This document shows positions 11,246 through 20,673 of a stretch of DNA of 64,000 nt, in pieces (positions within the stretch are counted from its first letter, which is position 1; each line of letters opens with the position of its first letter). The stretch is taken from positions 2,373,501 to 2,437,500 of the forward strand of contig WHVY01000004.1 in NCBI GenBank assembly GCA_022266195.1. The letters run 5' to 3'. The position numbers and the translations under genes are program-made. The DNA is from Tetranychus cinnabarinus. Its lineage: Eukaryota > Arthropoda > Arachnida > Trombidiformes > Tetranychidae. The notes under the pieces are model-generated. The model was not told the DNA's origin, made no database searches, and worked only from the letters and a program-made list of their open reading frames with translations.

Positions 11246-12870
11246 ATAGCTCAACCGATAATTCAATCTTTTAGATTCACATGGTTAATACTTGAGTATT
11301 TAATCAGATTTCATAGCCGATATATTTCGGACAATTCACCAGTTTCCCATGTAATTAGTTTATCAATCCATTCTCTTTCGCGTTTCCAAGACAATAATAT
11401 CCCTAATGCTCAATCCATAATGCCTGATCCTAACATGATGCATAACTGAAAATTAAACGATTTATTACTGAATAGTTTTACTTTTCCTGTTACTTTTTAT
11501 TGAATTGAATTGCTAAGTAAAATTTGGCGTGTTTAACTTATCCATAAGTGATAAGATTTTCCCAGTTGCCTGACTTCAATGCTTTAACATTTGAAGGATA
11601 AGAACGGGTTAGATTTATTATATGTGGTTGAAGCATTATAATTACGGTCTGTGATTACTATTATCGCGATCGAAGTTTCAAATGTGACCTCGATTTTCTC
11701 GAAAACTGTGCATTGGATGAAATATGAAATAGAACTAATGGATTCAATTTTAATACGCCTATAAACCCAGCAATTCTCAACTCTTTACTCAAATTTTCAA
11801 GCCTTTAGCAACACTCTTTGCACTTCATTTGCATCTTTAACCAGAAAATTGGTTTGTAAACCAAAGAAATGGGTTGAGATGAGTTAGTTTTGTTAAAAGA
11901 GTTGTTACTTGTGCATTTACAACCCAAAAATCATGACCCAAATGCACTAGTTGAAATTTATTAAACTGAATCAAATTATAAATTAGTAGAGAATTAAATT
12001 GGTGAAAGAATGATGATTGTAGATTCCCATTCTCGAAATATCGAGGCTCAAAGTTTGCAGACCATTGGTCAAAATCAAGAGAACTATTGATGGATTGAAA
12101 AAAGTATTTAATCCTTGATGTTTAACTACAACTTTCAACAAATATTAAGTTTCAGTTCTCTAATTCTTATGATCACAGAATGCGGTCGGTTTAAATGAAA
12201 ATCCAACTAATCTGTTTTACAGAAAAAGCAAAGTTCTATTTCTCAAAATAATTGCATTTTCTCGTTAGCCATCAAAAGGTACATGAGACAAATGAGTGTC
12301 ATGAAAAAATCTGCTTCCATTATTGTAAAAAAAGCGAACAAAGTTTCAACTTTGAACTCGATTTTCTCGAAAACTGTTCATCAGAAAATTTTTTAAATTG
12401 GTTAAATGGATTCGGTTTTAATGTCCCTACAAACCAGCAGAGTCTAAATTTGAAAGAAATTCATTTTTACCCATTTTTGCCGATTTGTGCATAAATGTGT
12501 TGATTGTGTTGTCTTTTCAGTAACAATCGAATCTAATGCTTTATTTTATTCAATTACCACTTCATAATCGATATCATTTCTCGGACAAAAATATATTAAT
12601 AATAATTGAATTGGTTACTTCGGGCTGCATATTTGTTCAATGTAATGGATGCCTTTAAGGAAACCTCAATAATGGATAATCACTAATCTTAATTATCTGT
12701 TGTTTTCAATGAATAGAAGCAATCATCTTATTTTTGCAGAATAATCATGTTTTAACACTTCTGAAAATAATAGAAATGTAAACGTCAATACAATCAAGAA
12801 TTGTCTACCAAACAGCGAACAGTAAACACTATTAACAATCGTCGTTAATAATGATTTCTTAAACATTCAT
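11246..12870. other. Intergenic region between divergent esterases
   Basis: About 1.6 kb between the subfamily A gene (-) and the first subfamily B gene (+). Two related stretches, near 11671-11850 and 12340-12450, share text such as CTCGATTTTCTCGAAAACTG and may be diverged copies of one another. No supported gene; the frames at 11222-11449 and 12252-12494 have no family features. Confidence 0.5.
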
Positions 12871-12876
12871 ATAAAG
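12871..12876 (+). promoter_or_regulatory. TATA box of the 12.9 kb esterase
   Basis: TATAAA within TTCATATAAAGAG, 51 bases upstream of the ATG at 12922. This leaves room for a start site about 30 bases downstream and a short leader. Confidence 0.5.
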
Positions 12877-12921
12877 AGTTATATTTAAACACAACACTTT
12901 TAGCCTTTAAATTGTATTGAA

Positions 12922-14559
12922 ATGTCTCCAGCTCTTCCATTGATTATTGCAGCCTTATTCATCTTCGGGAGTGAACTTGAAAGTAATTCAACATTGAAAT
13001 GTGATGATCCAATTGTAACTACTGAATATGGAACCATAAAAGGAAATCGCAAAAATGAATCTGGTTTTTTATCTGATGAATTTCTTGGTATACGTTATGG
13101 TGAGATTCCAAAGCGATTCAAATATTCTCGGGTGAATGAACAAAAGTGGACAGGAATTTTGAATGCAACCGATTATGGACCTGAATGCAAACAATTAGAA
13201 AGCCCAAACAGCGTTGAAGACTGTTTATTTATCAACATTTGGAGACCTTTAATTTCCAATAAGGAAACTCGATTACCAGTCTTTCTTTGGGTTCATGGAT
13301 CAGGATATCAACGTGGATCTGGAGCTCTAAACCCTGGTAATATTTTAGCCTCTTATGGTAACATGATTGTGGCCACAATCAACTATCGTCTTGGCTCACT
13401 GGGTTATGCCTTTGGTGATCTAGAAGAGATGCCAGGTAATCAAGGAGTTAGCGATGTGACAACAGCACTTTACTGGATTAATGAAAATATTGTCCACTTT
13501 GGCGGTGATCCTGATCAAGTCACTCTTGCTGGTCACTCAGCTGGTTCAATGATAGCTTCATTACCAACTTTACTTAGAAGTGAGCGTCCTTGGTCACTTT
13601 ACTCTCGCCTGTTGTTATCAAGTGGAGTCTCGCACGGTCCAATGTTCATTGAAGACACTTCAATCGGTCTAGCCAAGACTAAGCTCTTAGCATCAAAAGT
13701 TGGTTGTACCTCTGCTACTCCTGGACTGTTAACAAGTGAAACCATTTCTTGCCTACGAACAGTCAATGCTTCAGCCCTACTTGAACACGATGCGACCATC
13801 AAACAGATCGGTTCTTCTGAGGTTGCTGCCTTCTTTCCAACTCGTGATTTCAGCATTAGAAATTTTTTCGACCCTTTCTTGAAACCATACGACACCCATT
13901 GTATTAAACCTCAAATACTCTTTTACTTACAAAAAGACGAAACATCTTACAGTACAATTGATTTACAACCCACTTCAAAGGCTGAAGCTTACCAAATGGC
14001 TTGGGATAAGTTGTCTTTCATCAAGAAAGACTTGACTCCATTGAAAATGCAACCTTTCTTTGACTACTATTTCAATGAGACGAGAGATAATGACACTAGA
14101 TCACTTCGATCCGCACTTACCGAATTCATCAATGATCATACCTTTAGATGCACTTCTTTAATGTTAGCCGAACTTTATTCAACCAATCCAGACAATAGCG
14201 TACGATTCGCTGAATTTCGATACATTTTGGATAAATATGGACAACAGAATAGACCTGATGGTGCTTGGCATGATGATGTAGTCGAACTGTTTTTTGGTGA
14301 ACCTTTTAGAGGCAACAATTCAAACTCCTATTCTAATCGAGACAGGAAACAAAGTTTACGTTTAATGAAATCATTGGCTGATTATGCCTATGGCAAGGAG
14401 CCCGATAACTGGCCTAAGTTGCATTTTGATTACTTGAACCCAGGAAAGGAACCAATTGTTCACGAAATTAATGTTAAAGACAGGAACGTTGAATATTCAA
14501 AGCAACACATTTGCCTTGAATGGTCAAAGCTTCTCGATTATGATATCACAAATTATTAA
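12922..14559 (+). CDS. Secreted carboxyl/cholinesterase, subfamily B, copy 1
   Basis: Intronless esterase of 545 residues. N-terminal signal peptide MSPALPLIIAALFIFGSELE, then DPIVTTEYGTIKG, EDCLFINIWRP, oxyanion-hole HGSGYQ, nucleophile GHSAGS, the acid in QKDETS and the His in AWHDDVVELFFGEP. The triad looks complete. It belongs with the genes at 15.5 and 18.2 kb, sharing DEIELFFGEP-type and SKQHIC(L/R)(E/K)WSK ends. In the stretch before the acid (about residues 310-335) it departs strongly from its two sisters although the length is equal, so the acyl-pocket region may differ in specificity. The ATG at 12922 follows a TATAAA by 51 bases. A digestive or xenobiotic-hydrolysing role is inferred from the family; the substrate cannot be read from sequence. 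Confidence 0.9.
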   Translation: MSPALPLIIAALFIFGSELESNSTLKCDDPIVTTEYGTIKGNRKNESGFLSDEFLGIRYGEIPKRFKYSRVNEQKWTGILNATDYGPECKQLESPNSVEDCLFINIWRPLISNKETRLPVFLWVHGSGYQRGSGALNPGNILASYGNMIVATINYRLGSLGYAFGDLEEMPGNQGVSDVTTALYWINENIVHFGGDPDQVTLAGHSAGSMIASLPTLLRSERPWSLYSRLLLSSGVSHGPMFIEDTSIGLAKTKLLASKVGCTSATPGLLTSETISCLRTVNASALLEHDATIKQIGSSEVAAFFPTRDFSIRNFFDPFLKPYDTHCIKPQILFYLQKDETSYSTIDLQPTSKAEAYQMAWDKLSFIKKDLTPLKMQPFFDYYFNETRDNDTRSLRSALTEFINDHTFRCTSLMLAELYSTNPDNSVRFAEFRYILDKYGQQNRPDGAWHDDVVELFFGEPFRGNNSNSYSNRDRKQSLRLMKSLADYAYGKEPDNWPKLHFDYLNPGKEPIVHEINVKDRNVEYSKQHICLEWSKLLDYDITNY

Positions 14560-15450
14560 TATATTCATCCCTAACAACTTGTAATTGTTGATCACTTGTA
14601 ATATTTTTCAATTTTTATTTTTACATCAATAATTTGTCACAATTCATCAAAAGGAATTTGTTTGATTAAATTGCACAATTGATCATGTCAAATATGGGTT
14701 AATTTGGTAAAATGAACATTCAGCAAATTGCATTCAGAGAAATCTTAAGCATTGACTTAACTCAGCGATTTTTCGTATAGATAGCAAGGTATTGAACAAA
14801 CGATGCTCGAGTTAGAACTGACCAGCTGTAGATGAGAACTGGACAGCGATGATTATGATATTGGTTATGAATTGGTTATGCTAGCAATTAAGTATTACAT
14901 GCGAGGACACATGAACTTGGAATGACTGATAATGAATGCTATTGATCATAAAGATAACTTCTCAAGTGATCAGCATTTACTTTCACTTGTTCACATGAAC
15001 ATGAGGTTTTAAAATTAATGTCATTGGTTTGTACCGAAATTAATTAATATGAATTGAACAAGTTAATGCAATCGTGATTCAATGCAATAACATAATTGTA
15101 CAATCATAAAGTCAAACGAAAAGGCAAAGCTCAAATTAATAAGACAATATGAGTTATTTGATCATCATTGTTAATTGCAAAAAACGTGACATTAGTTACG
15201 AACCTATTACAATTGTTGATCTGATTATCATCTTATATTAATTGTTGTTATTCATCATTCCATTAAGATTTTCATTCGTTATCAGATCGGTTTTATGCAA
15301 TTCGCATTATAAGTGAAAGTCCAATTTGATCATTCGATATATTAGTGAATCTTCAGTGCATCAATACGTTTACTATTTTTGTGCTTCAATTCCAGCAACT
15401 CCTATATGATTCTAAGAACTTCATCAGATCAACCTTGAAATTCAATCGTT
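14560..15450. other. Intergenic region between subfamily B copies 1 and 2
   Basis: AT-rich spacer. From about 15240 it shares blocks with the region upstream of the 18.2 kb esterase (for example GTGAAAGTCCAAT and TTTATGCAA), so the promoter region was duplicated together with the gene. No gene seen. Confidence 0.5.
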
Positions 15451-15456
15451 TATAAT
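15451..15456 (+). promoter_or_regulatory. TATA-like box of the 15.5 kb esterase
   Basis: TATAAT in GTTTATAATGTGAACATT, 70 bases upstream of the ATG at 15521. The same block, with the same spacing, precedes the 18.2 kb esterase. Confidence 0.5.
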
Positions 15457-15520
15457 GTGAACATTTGCAGATATTTTGCCATTGTTTTCCTCCTCTTGCG
15501 ACACTTCTTTGGAACAAATT

Positions 15521-17164
15521 ATGACTTCGAATTTGTTTTACATACTTTTATTAGCGCTTTGCGCTAATGCGATCCCGAGCAAAAGCACTGCTGAGGGTCC
15601 CATTGTCGTTACTCGACAAGGGGCTATTCAAGGAAGTCGATCAAATGTAAATGGTTTTGTTGTTGAAAGATTTCTTGGTATTCGTTATGGATTGATTCCT
15701 CGACGATTTGTTCATTCTCAAGTCAACAATAATAGTTGGTCAGGAGTTTTAGACGCCACTAAATATGGTTCAATATGTCCACAAGATTCTTTTGGATTGC
15801 CAATGGATGAGGACTGTTTGTTCATCAACATTTGGAGACCTGCAATGACCGATTCGAATGAAACATTGCCTGTTCTTTTCTGGGTTCATGGATCAGGATA
15901 TCAACGTGGATCTGGAGCACAAAACTCTGGTGATCTACTGGCGCCTTATGGAAACATGATAATGGTAACCATCAATTATCGTCTTCGATCATTTGGTTTT
16001 GCTTTTGGAGATGAAAATGAAATCCAAGGTAATCAAGCAGTTAGTGATATCATCGCTGCACTCAACTGGGTTCATCAAAACATTGCCTTCTTCGGTGGTG
16101 ATCCAAGTCGAGTTACTTTTGCAGGTCATTCAGCTGGTTCCATGATGGGTTCAATAATTCCAGTTCTGACTGCACTTGACGATACCCTCTACTCACGACT
16201 GTGGTTAATCAGTGGAGTCTCTGTCAATCCAATGTTCATTGAAGATGCGTCAGTCAGTCTAGCCAAGACTAAGCTCCTAGCATCAAAAGTTGGATGTGGC
16301 TCTGAAGCTCCTGGACCGTTAACAAGTCAAACCATTTCTTGTCTTCAAACAGTCAACGTTTCGGCAATACTTGAACACGATTTAGACTTCGATATTAAAA
16401 AACTTGGTGGTGCTGATTACCCAGCTTTTTTCCCAACCTATGGTACACCTTTGATTCCAATGCCACTTGTTCAACTTTTCAAATCCAATCCAAAAGTCAG
16501 AAGGACTACCATTTTCAACGCTATTCATCAAGATGAAGCAAGCACTTTTTATGGTTACTTGAAGCCCACTAACAAGTCAGAAGCTTATAAAATGGCTTTT
16601 GATCATTTATCGTTCGTCAAAAAAGATGTGACTGAAGCACAAATGCAGCCATTCTTCGAATACTATTTCAACGATACAAAGGATTTTGATCCAAAAGCAC
16701 TTCGAACAGCACTCGCCAGTTTCATAACTGACTATACATGGGGATGTACTTCTTTGATGTTATCCGAACTTTATTCAACATACCATTCAGTTCGATTTGC
16801 CGTTTTCAAATATGTTCTAGATAAATATGGTAAACGAGCACGACCTGGTGGTCCACAACATGTAGATGAAATTGAACTTTATTTTGGCGAGCCATTCATG
16901 TCTAAGCCGACGGAAGTGCCTTTCAATTCAGGAACTTATTCAGAGCAAGATAAAATACAAAGTTTACGATTAATGAAGTCATTGGCTGATTATGTTCATG
17001 GCGAGGAGCCCGATGATTGGCCTGTGTTGCAATTCAATAGTTCAAACCCAGAAAAAGAGCCGATTGTTCGAGAAATTAATGTTCAAGACAGAAATGTCGA
17101 GTATTCAAAGCAACACATTTGCCTTGAATGGTCAAAACTTTTTGAATACGACATAACAATGTAA
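15521..17164 (+). CDS. Secreted carboxyl/cholinesterase, subfamily B, copy 2
   Basis: Intronless esterase of 547 residues. The open frame reaches back to 15476, but that is a TTG. The ATG at 15521 begins a classical signal peptide (MTSNLFYILLLALCANAIPS) and sits 70 bases after a TATA-like box. Seen: GPIVVTRQGAIQGSR, EDCLFINIWRP, HGSGYQRGSG at the oxyanion hole, GHSAGS nucleophile, HQDEAS acid, PQHVDEIELYFGEP catalytic His. It is very similar to the next gene at 18.2 kb through the whole length and upstream region, so the two are recent tandem duplicates. An ester-hydrolase role outside the cell is inferred from the family. Confidence 0.9.
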   Translation: MTSNLFYILLLALCANAIPSKSTAEGPIVVTRQGAIQGSRSNVNGFVVERFLGIRYGLIPRRFVHSQVNNNSWSGVLDATKYGSICPQDSFGLPMDEDCLFINIWRPAMTDSNETLPVLFWVHGSGYQRGSGAQNSGDLLAPYGNMIMVTINYRLRSFGFAFGDENEIQGNQAVSDIIAALNWVHQNIAFFGGDPSRVTFAGHSAGSMMGSIIPVLTALDDTLYSRLWLISGVSVNPMFIEDASVSLAKTKLLASKVGCGSEAPGPLTSQTISCLQTVNVSAILEHDLDFDIKKLGGADYPAFFPTYGTPLIPMPLVQLFKSNPKVRRTTIFNAIHQDEASTFYGYLKPTNKSEAYKMAFDHLSFVKKDVTEAQMQPFFEYYFNDTKDFDPKALRTALASFITDYTWGCTSLMLSELYSTYHSVRFAVFKYVLDKYGKRARPGGPQHVDEIELYFGEPFMSKPTEVPFNSGTYSEQDKIQSLRLMKSLADYVHGEEPDDWPVLQFNSSNPEKEPIVREINVQDRNVEYSKQHICLEWSKLFEYDITM

Positions 17165-18164
17165 TAATTATGTAAAAAGTAAACTTAGATCACGATTCTT
17201 CAAAAATAATAGCATTGATCAAATCTGTCCAGTATTAAAATAGATTTTTGAATTTTTCATGAATCAAACTATTTTATTAAAATCATTTTTTGTCAAAAAT
17301 TTCATGGTTATTGAATTTTCATGTTTAACTTCCTCTCTATTTAACTTTTTCCTGGGTAAATTTTCTGTTTAATAAGTGAAAAAACAGATCTTGTCTTTCA
17401 ATATTTATGAAATTCGTGTTTGATGTTAGTAAAAAATGATAAACTCCAGAACTTCGCTCCATCTTCGCTGAACCCTCACATGAATGCTGTATGGCGGCTG
17501 ATACCGGCTCAAACAATCACGCACCAATAAAAGCAGTTGTTTTTGTCGGCTATTTAAGGAAGACATTGGCGACAAAAACCGAAGATCAAGTCTTAGAAAT
17601 AGCTATTTGATACTTGTTGACTGCAGCTCCGAGCAAATGGCCGAAAATTGGAAGATCTAAGCAATCATTTGCAGTGCTTTTACGAGATATGCTCTGGGTT
17701 CTGTGCCTGATTGAAACAACACATCTCTGAACAAACGCTAAGCAACAATAAGTCAATGCAAATTAATTGGCGAAACAGCGTCAATCCAATAACAGCATAA
17801 AATAATAAAACTAAACAAAAGGCAACGATATCAATCAAAATATATTGGATACAATAATGTGTTAGTTATTTAATTTTACATGCATTCAAATTAAGAGGAA
17901 AATTGGTAGATAATCGTTACGTATCCTGTAATAATGGCTAGTTTTTGATCCTTTTGTGATCAGATTATCATATTATTAGTTTATATCCATCATTTTTTGT
18001 TTTGCCTTCATTATCAGTTCCGGACTTTTATGCAAACTCGTCTTATTCAACTCTGTTAAAGTGAAAGTCCAATGATGTGGCATCTAAATTTGCCTAGTGA
18101 CACTAAATTGGGTGTTACTTCGTTACATCAAGATAACCAGATGAACCTTGAAAATTACAGCGTT
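17165..18164. other. Intergenic region between subfamily B copies 2 and 3
   Basis: The part 17440-17740 is richer in G and C than its surroundings and holds a 10-base perfect inverted repeat (17539-17548 and 17570-17579, GTTTTTGTCG). It may be the remnant of an element or a decayed gene; all frames are broken. From about 17950 onward it resembles the promoter region of the preceding esterase. Confidence 0.45.
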
Positions 18165-18170
18165 TATAAT
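18165..18170 (+). promoter_or_regulatory. TATA-like box of the 18.2 kb esterase
   Basis: TATAAT in GTTTATAATGGGAACATT, 69 bases upstream of the ATG at 18234. It lies inside the longer frame that opens at 18072, which argues that the upstream codons are not translated. Confidence 0.5.
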
Positions 18171-18233
18171 GGGAACATTGGAGATATTTTCTCACTCTTT
18201 TCCTTAACTTTCCTAACATTTTTGGAACAAATC

Positions 18234-19889
18234 ATGCATTCGAACTTTGTATTAACTCTTTTATTCGGTCTTTGGGCTAATGTAATCCAAAGTAAAACCA
18301 CTACTGAAGGTCCCATTGTACTAACTCGACATGGTGCTATTCAAGGAAGTCGATCAAATGTAAATGGTTTTGCTGTTGAAAGATTTCTCGGTATTCGTTA
18401 TGGATTGATTCCTCGACGATTTGTTCATTCTCAAGTCAACAATAATAGTTGGACAGGAATTTTGAATGCGACTAAATATGGTTCAATATGCCCACAAGAT
18501 CCTTCCGACTTGCCAATGGATGAAGACTGTTTGTTCCTCAACATTTGGAGACCTGCAATGTCCGGTACCAATGGAAGACTTTTGCCTGTTCTTTTCTGGG
18601 CTCACGGTTCAGGATATCAACATGGATCAGGAGCACAAAATTCTGGTGATCTTCTTGCGCCTTATGGTAACATGTTAGTGGTAACTTTCAACTATCGTCT
18701 TCGATCATTTGGTTATGCTTTTGGAGATGAAAATGAAATCCAAGGTAATCAAGCAGTTAGTGATATTATCAGTGCACTCAACTGGGTTCATCAAAACATT
18801 GCCTTCTTCGGTGGTGACCCAAGTCGAGTTACTTATGCAGGTCACTCCGCTGGTTCTATGATGGGCTCAATAATTCCAGTTCTGACTGCACTTGACGATT
18901 CCCTCTACTCACAACTCTGGTTAACCAGTGGAGTTTGTGTTAGTCCAATGTACATCGAAGACACTTCAGTCGGTCTAGCCAAGACTAAGCTCTTAGCATC
19001 AAAAGTTGGATGTGGCTCTGAAGCTCCTGGACCGTTAACAAGTGAAACCATTTCTTGCCTACAAACAGTCGATATGTCAACTATACTTGAACACGACTCA
19101 GGTTCTGATATTAAAAAAATTGGTGGTGCAGATGATCCACCATTTTTGCCAGTTTATGGTACACCTTTGATCCCAAAACCTTTGGTTGAACTTTTCAAAT
19201 CCCATCCACGAATCAGGAAGACTACCATCCTCAACCATATTCATCAAGACGAAGAAGGTCTTTTATACTCTGATTTAAAACCAACCAGTATATCAGAAGC
19301 TTATAAAATGGCTTTCGATCATTTAGCGTTCGTCAAAAAAGATTTGACCAAAGCCCAAATGCAACCATTCTTTGAATATTATTTCAACGAAACAAATGAT
19401 AGTGATCCTAAAGCACTCAAAACATCACTTACCAATTTCCTAACCGACTATACATGGGGATGTACTTCATTAATGTTAGCCGAACTTTATTCAACATATC
19501 ATTCAGTTCGATTTGGTGTGTTCACATACAATCTAGATAAATATGGTAAAGAAGCTCGACCAAATGGTCCATACCATGGAGATGAAATTGAACTTTTCTT
19601 TGGTGAACCTTTTTACAACAATCCATATTCAAGTAAAGTCGGAAAAGGTGATTTCGACTATTCAATGAAAGACAAAATAGAAAGTTTACGATTAATGAAA
19701 TCATTGGTTGATTATGTTCACGGTAAGGAGCCTAACGATTGGCCCGAGTTGCATTTCAATAAAGCAAACCCAGAAAAGGAACCAGTTGTTCGAATAATCG
19801 ATTTGGTCGATAAAAACGTTAGATATTCAAAGCAACACATTTGCCGAAAATGGTCAAAGCTTTTTGGCTACGATATAGCAAAGGACTAG
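18234..19889 (+). CDS. Secreted carboxyl/cholinesterase, subfamily B, copy 3
   Basis: Intronless esterase of 551 residues counted from the ATG at 18234. An upstream in-frame ATG at 18072 would add 54 residues, but a conserved TATA-like box lies between the two. The protein from 18234 starts with a good signal peptide (MHSNFVLTLLFGLWANVIQS) that aligns with its neighbour. Seen: GPIVLTRHGAIQGSR, EDCLFLNIWRP, HGSGYQHGSG, GHSAGS nucleophile, HQDEEG acid, PYHGDEIELFFGEP with the catalytic His. AATAAA follows the stop after about 20 bases (19911-19916). Last esterase before the nicotinic receptor gene. Function inferred as extracellular ester hydrolysis, substrate unknown. Confidence 0.9.
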   Translation: MHSNFVLTLLFGLWANVIQSKTTTEGPIVLTRHGAIQGSRSNVNGFAVERFLGIRYGLIPRRFVHSQVNNNSWTGILNATKYGSICPQDPSDLPMDEDCLFLNIWRPAMSGTNGRLLPVLFWAHGSGYQHGSGAQNSGDLLAPYGNMLVVTFNYRLRSFGYAFGDENEIQGNQAVSDIISALNWVHQNIAFFGGDPSRVTYAGHSAGSMMGSIIPVLTALDDSLYSQLWLTSGVCVSPMYIEDTSVGLAKTKLLASKVGCGSEAPGPLTSETISCLQTVDMSTILEHDSGSDIKKIGGADDPPFLPVYGTPLIPKPLVELFKSHPRIRKTTILNHIHQDEEGLLYSDLKPTSISEAYKMAFDHLAFVKKDLTKAQMQPFFEYYFNETNDSDPKALKTSLTNFLTDYTWGCTSLMLAELYSTYHSVRFGVFTYNLDKYGKEARPNGPYHGDEIELFFGEPFYNNPYSSKVGKGDFDYSMKDKIESLRLMKSLVDYVHGKEPNDWPELHFNKANPEKEPVVRIIDLVDKNVRYSKQHICRKWSKLFGYDIAKD

Positions 19890-19916
19890 ACTCGGACTTC
19901 TCAAACCCCCAATAAA

Positions 19917-20673
19917 GACAACTTTACCTCACCAAAAAATTAAGCAAAATCTTGCTAAGCATTTGACAAAAAGCTTTTAAATTTACATTCTGTTCGTAGT
20001 TTGACTGAAAATGTATTGAAATGTTTTCTTGAAATAAAATAGTTACGAACTTTGCTATTGAAGTTGACAATTTGACAAGATTGTTCAATTTTGTCATTCA
20101 CCTTTACTGACAATCTATTTCACTGGTTCATCAATCAATTTGAGGTGACAAAAAGTTGCTCGAAACAAGAACAAAAAATAGATTTCCCTCATCATGAGAT
20201 TATCTCGATTCATCTCTTCATTATCATCAACATCGTCATGCTCTTACTTGGATCAGTGATGAAAATGAAGAGCGCATCATCACAGGTTCACTTAACATTC
20301 ACTGGATAACATTGGCTAACCTTTTTCATCTTCTTACTTTTACCTTTCATCTTCTAGTTTCATCATTGACATCATTGATAAACTTCTGTGATAATCAAGT
20401 TGAACTCATCCTCATTATCAATACAAAGTCACTTTGTACAAGAAAAGTGAAAAAAACGCCAAAAATCTTTTCCGTTTTTTTACTTTACCAAATCAATCAA
20501 GTTACAACCAATTTGTATCTTGATCAACTAACTTTGTTACGACAAATTTCAGAACCAATTTTAACGTTCATTGAAAAAGTTCATTGAAAGAGGATTAATT
20601 GTTATTCGTCGATTGAAACTGTTACAGTCAATCATGTATAGTTGATGAAGCCAACAGTGAATACGAACCAACT
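19917..20673. other. Region upstream of the nicotinic receptor gene
   Basis: AT-rich with runs of open frame (20091-20309, 20312-20587) of unremarkable composition. Probably promoter and 5' untranslated region of the receptor gene starting at 20674. No independent gene supported. Confidence 0.45.
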
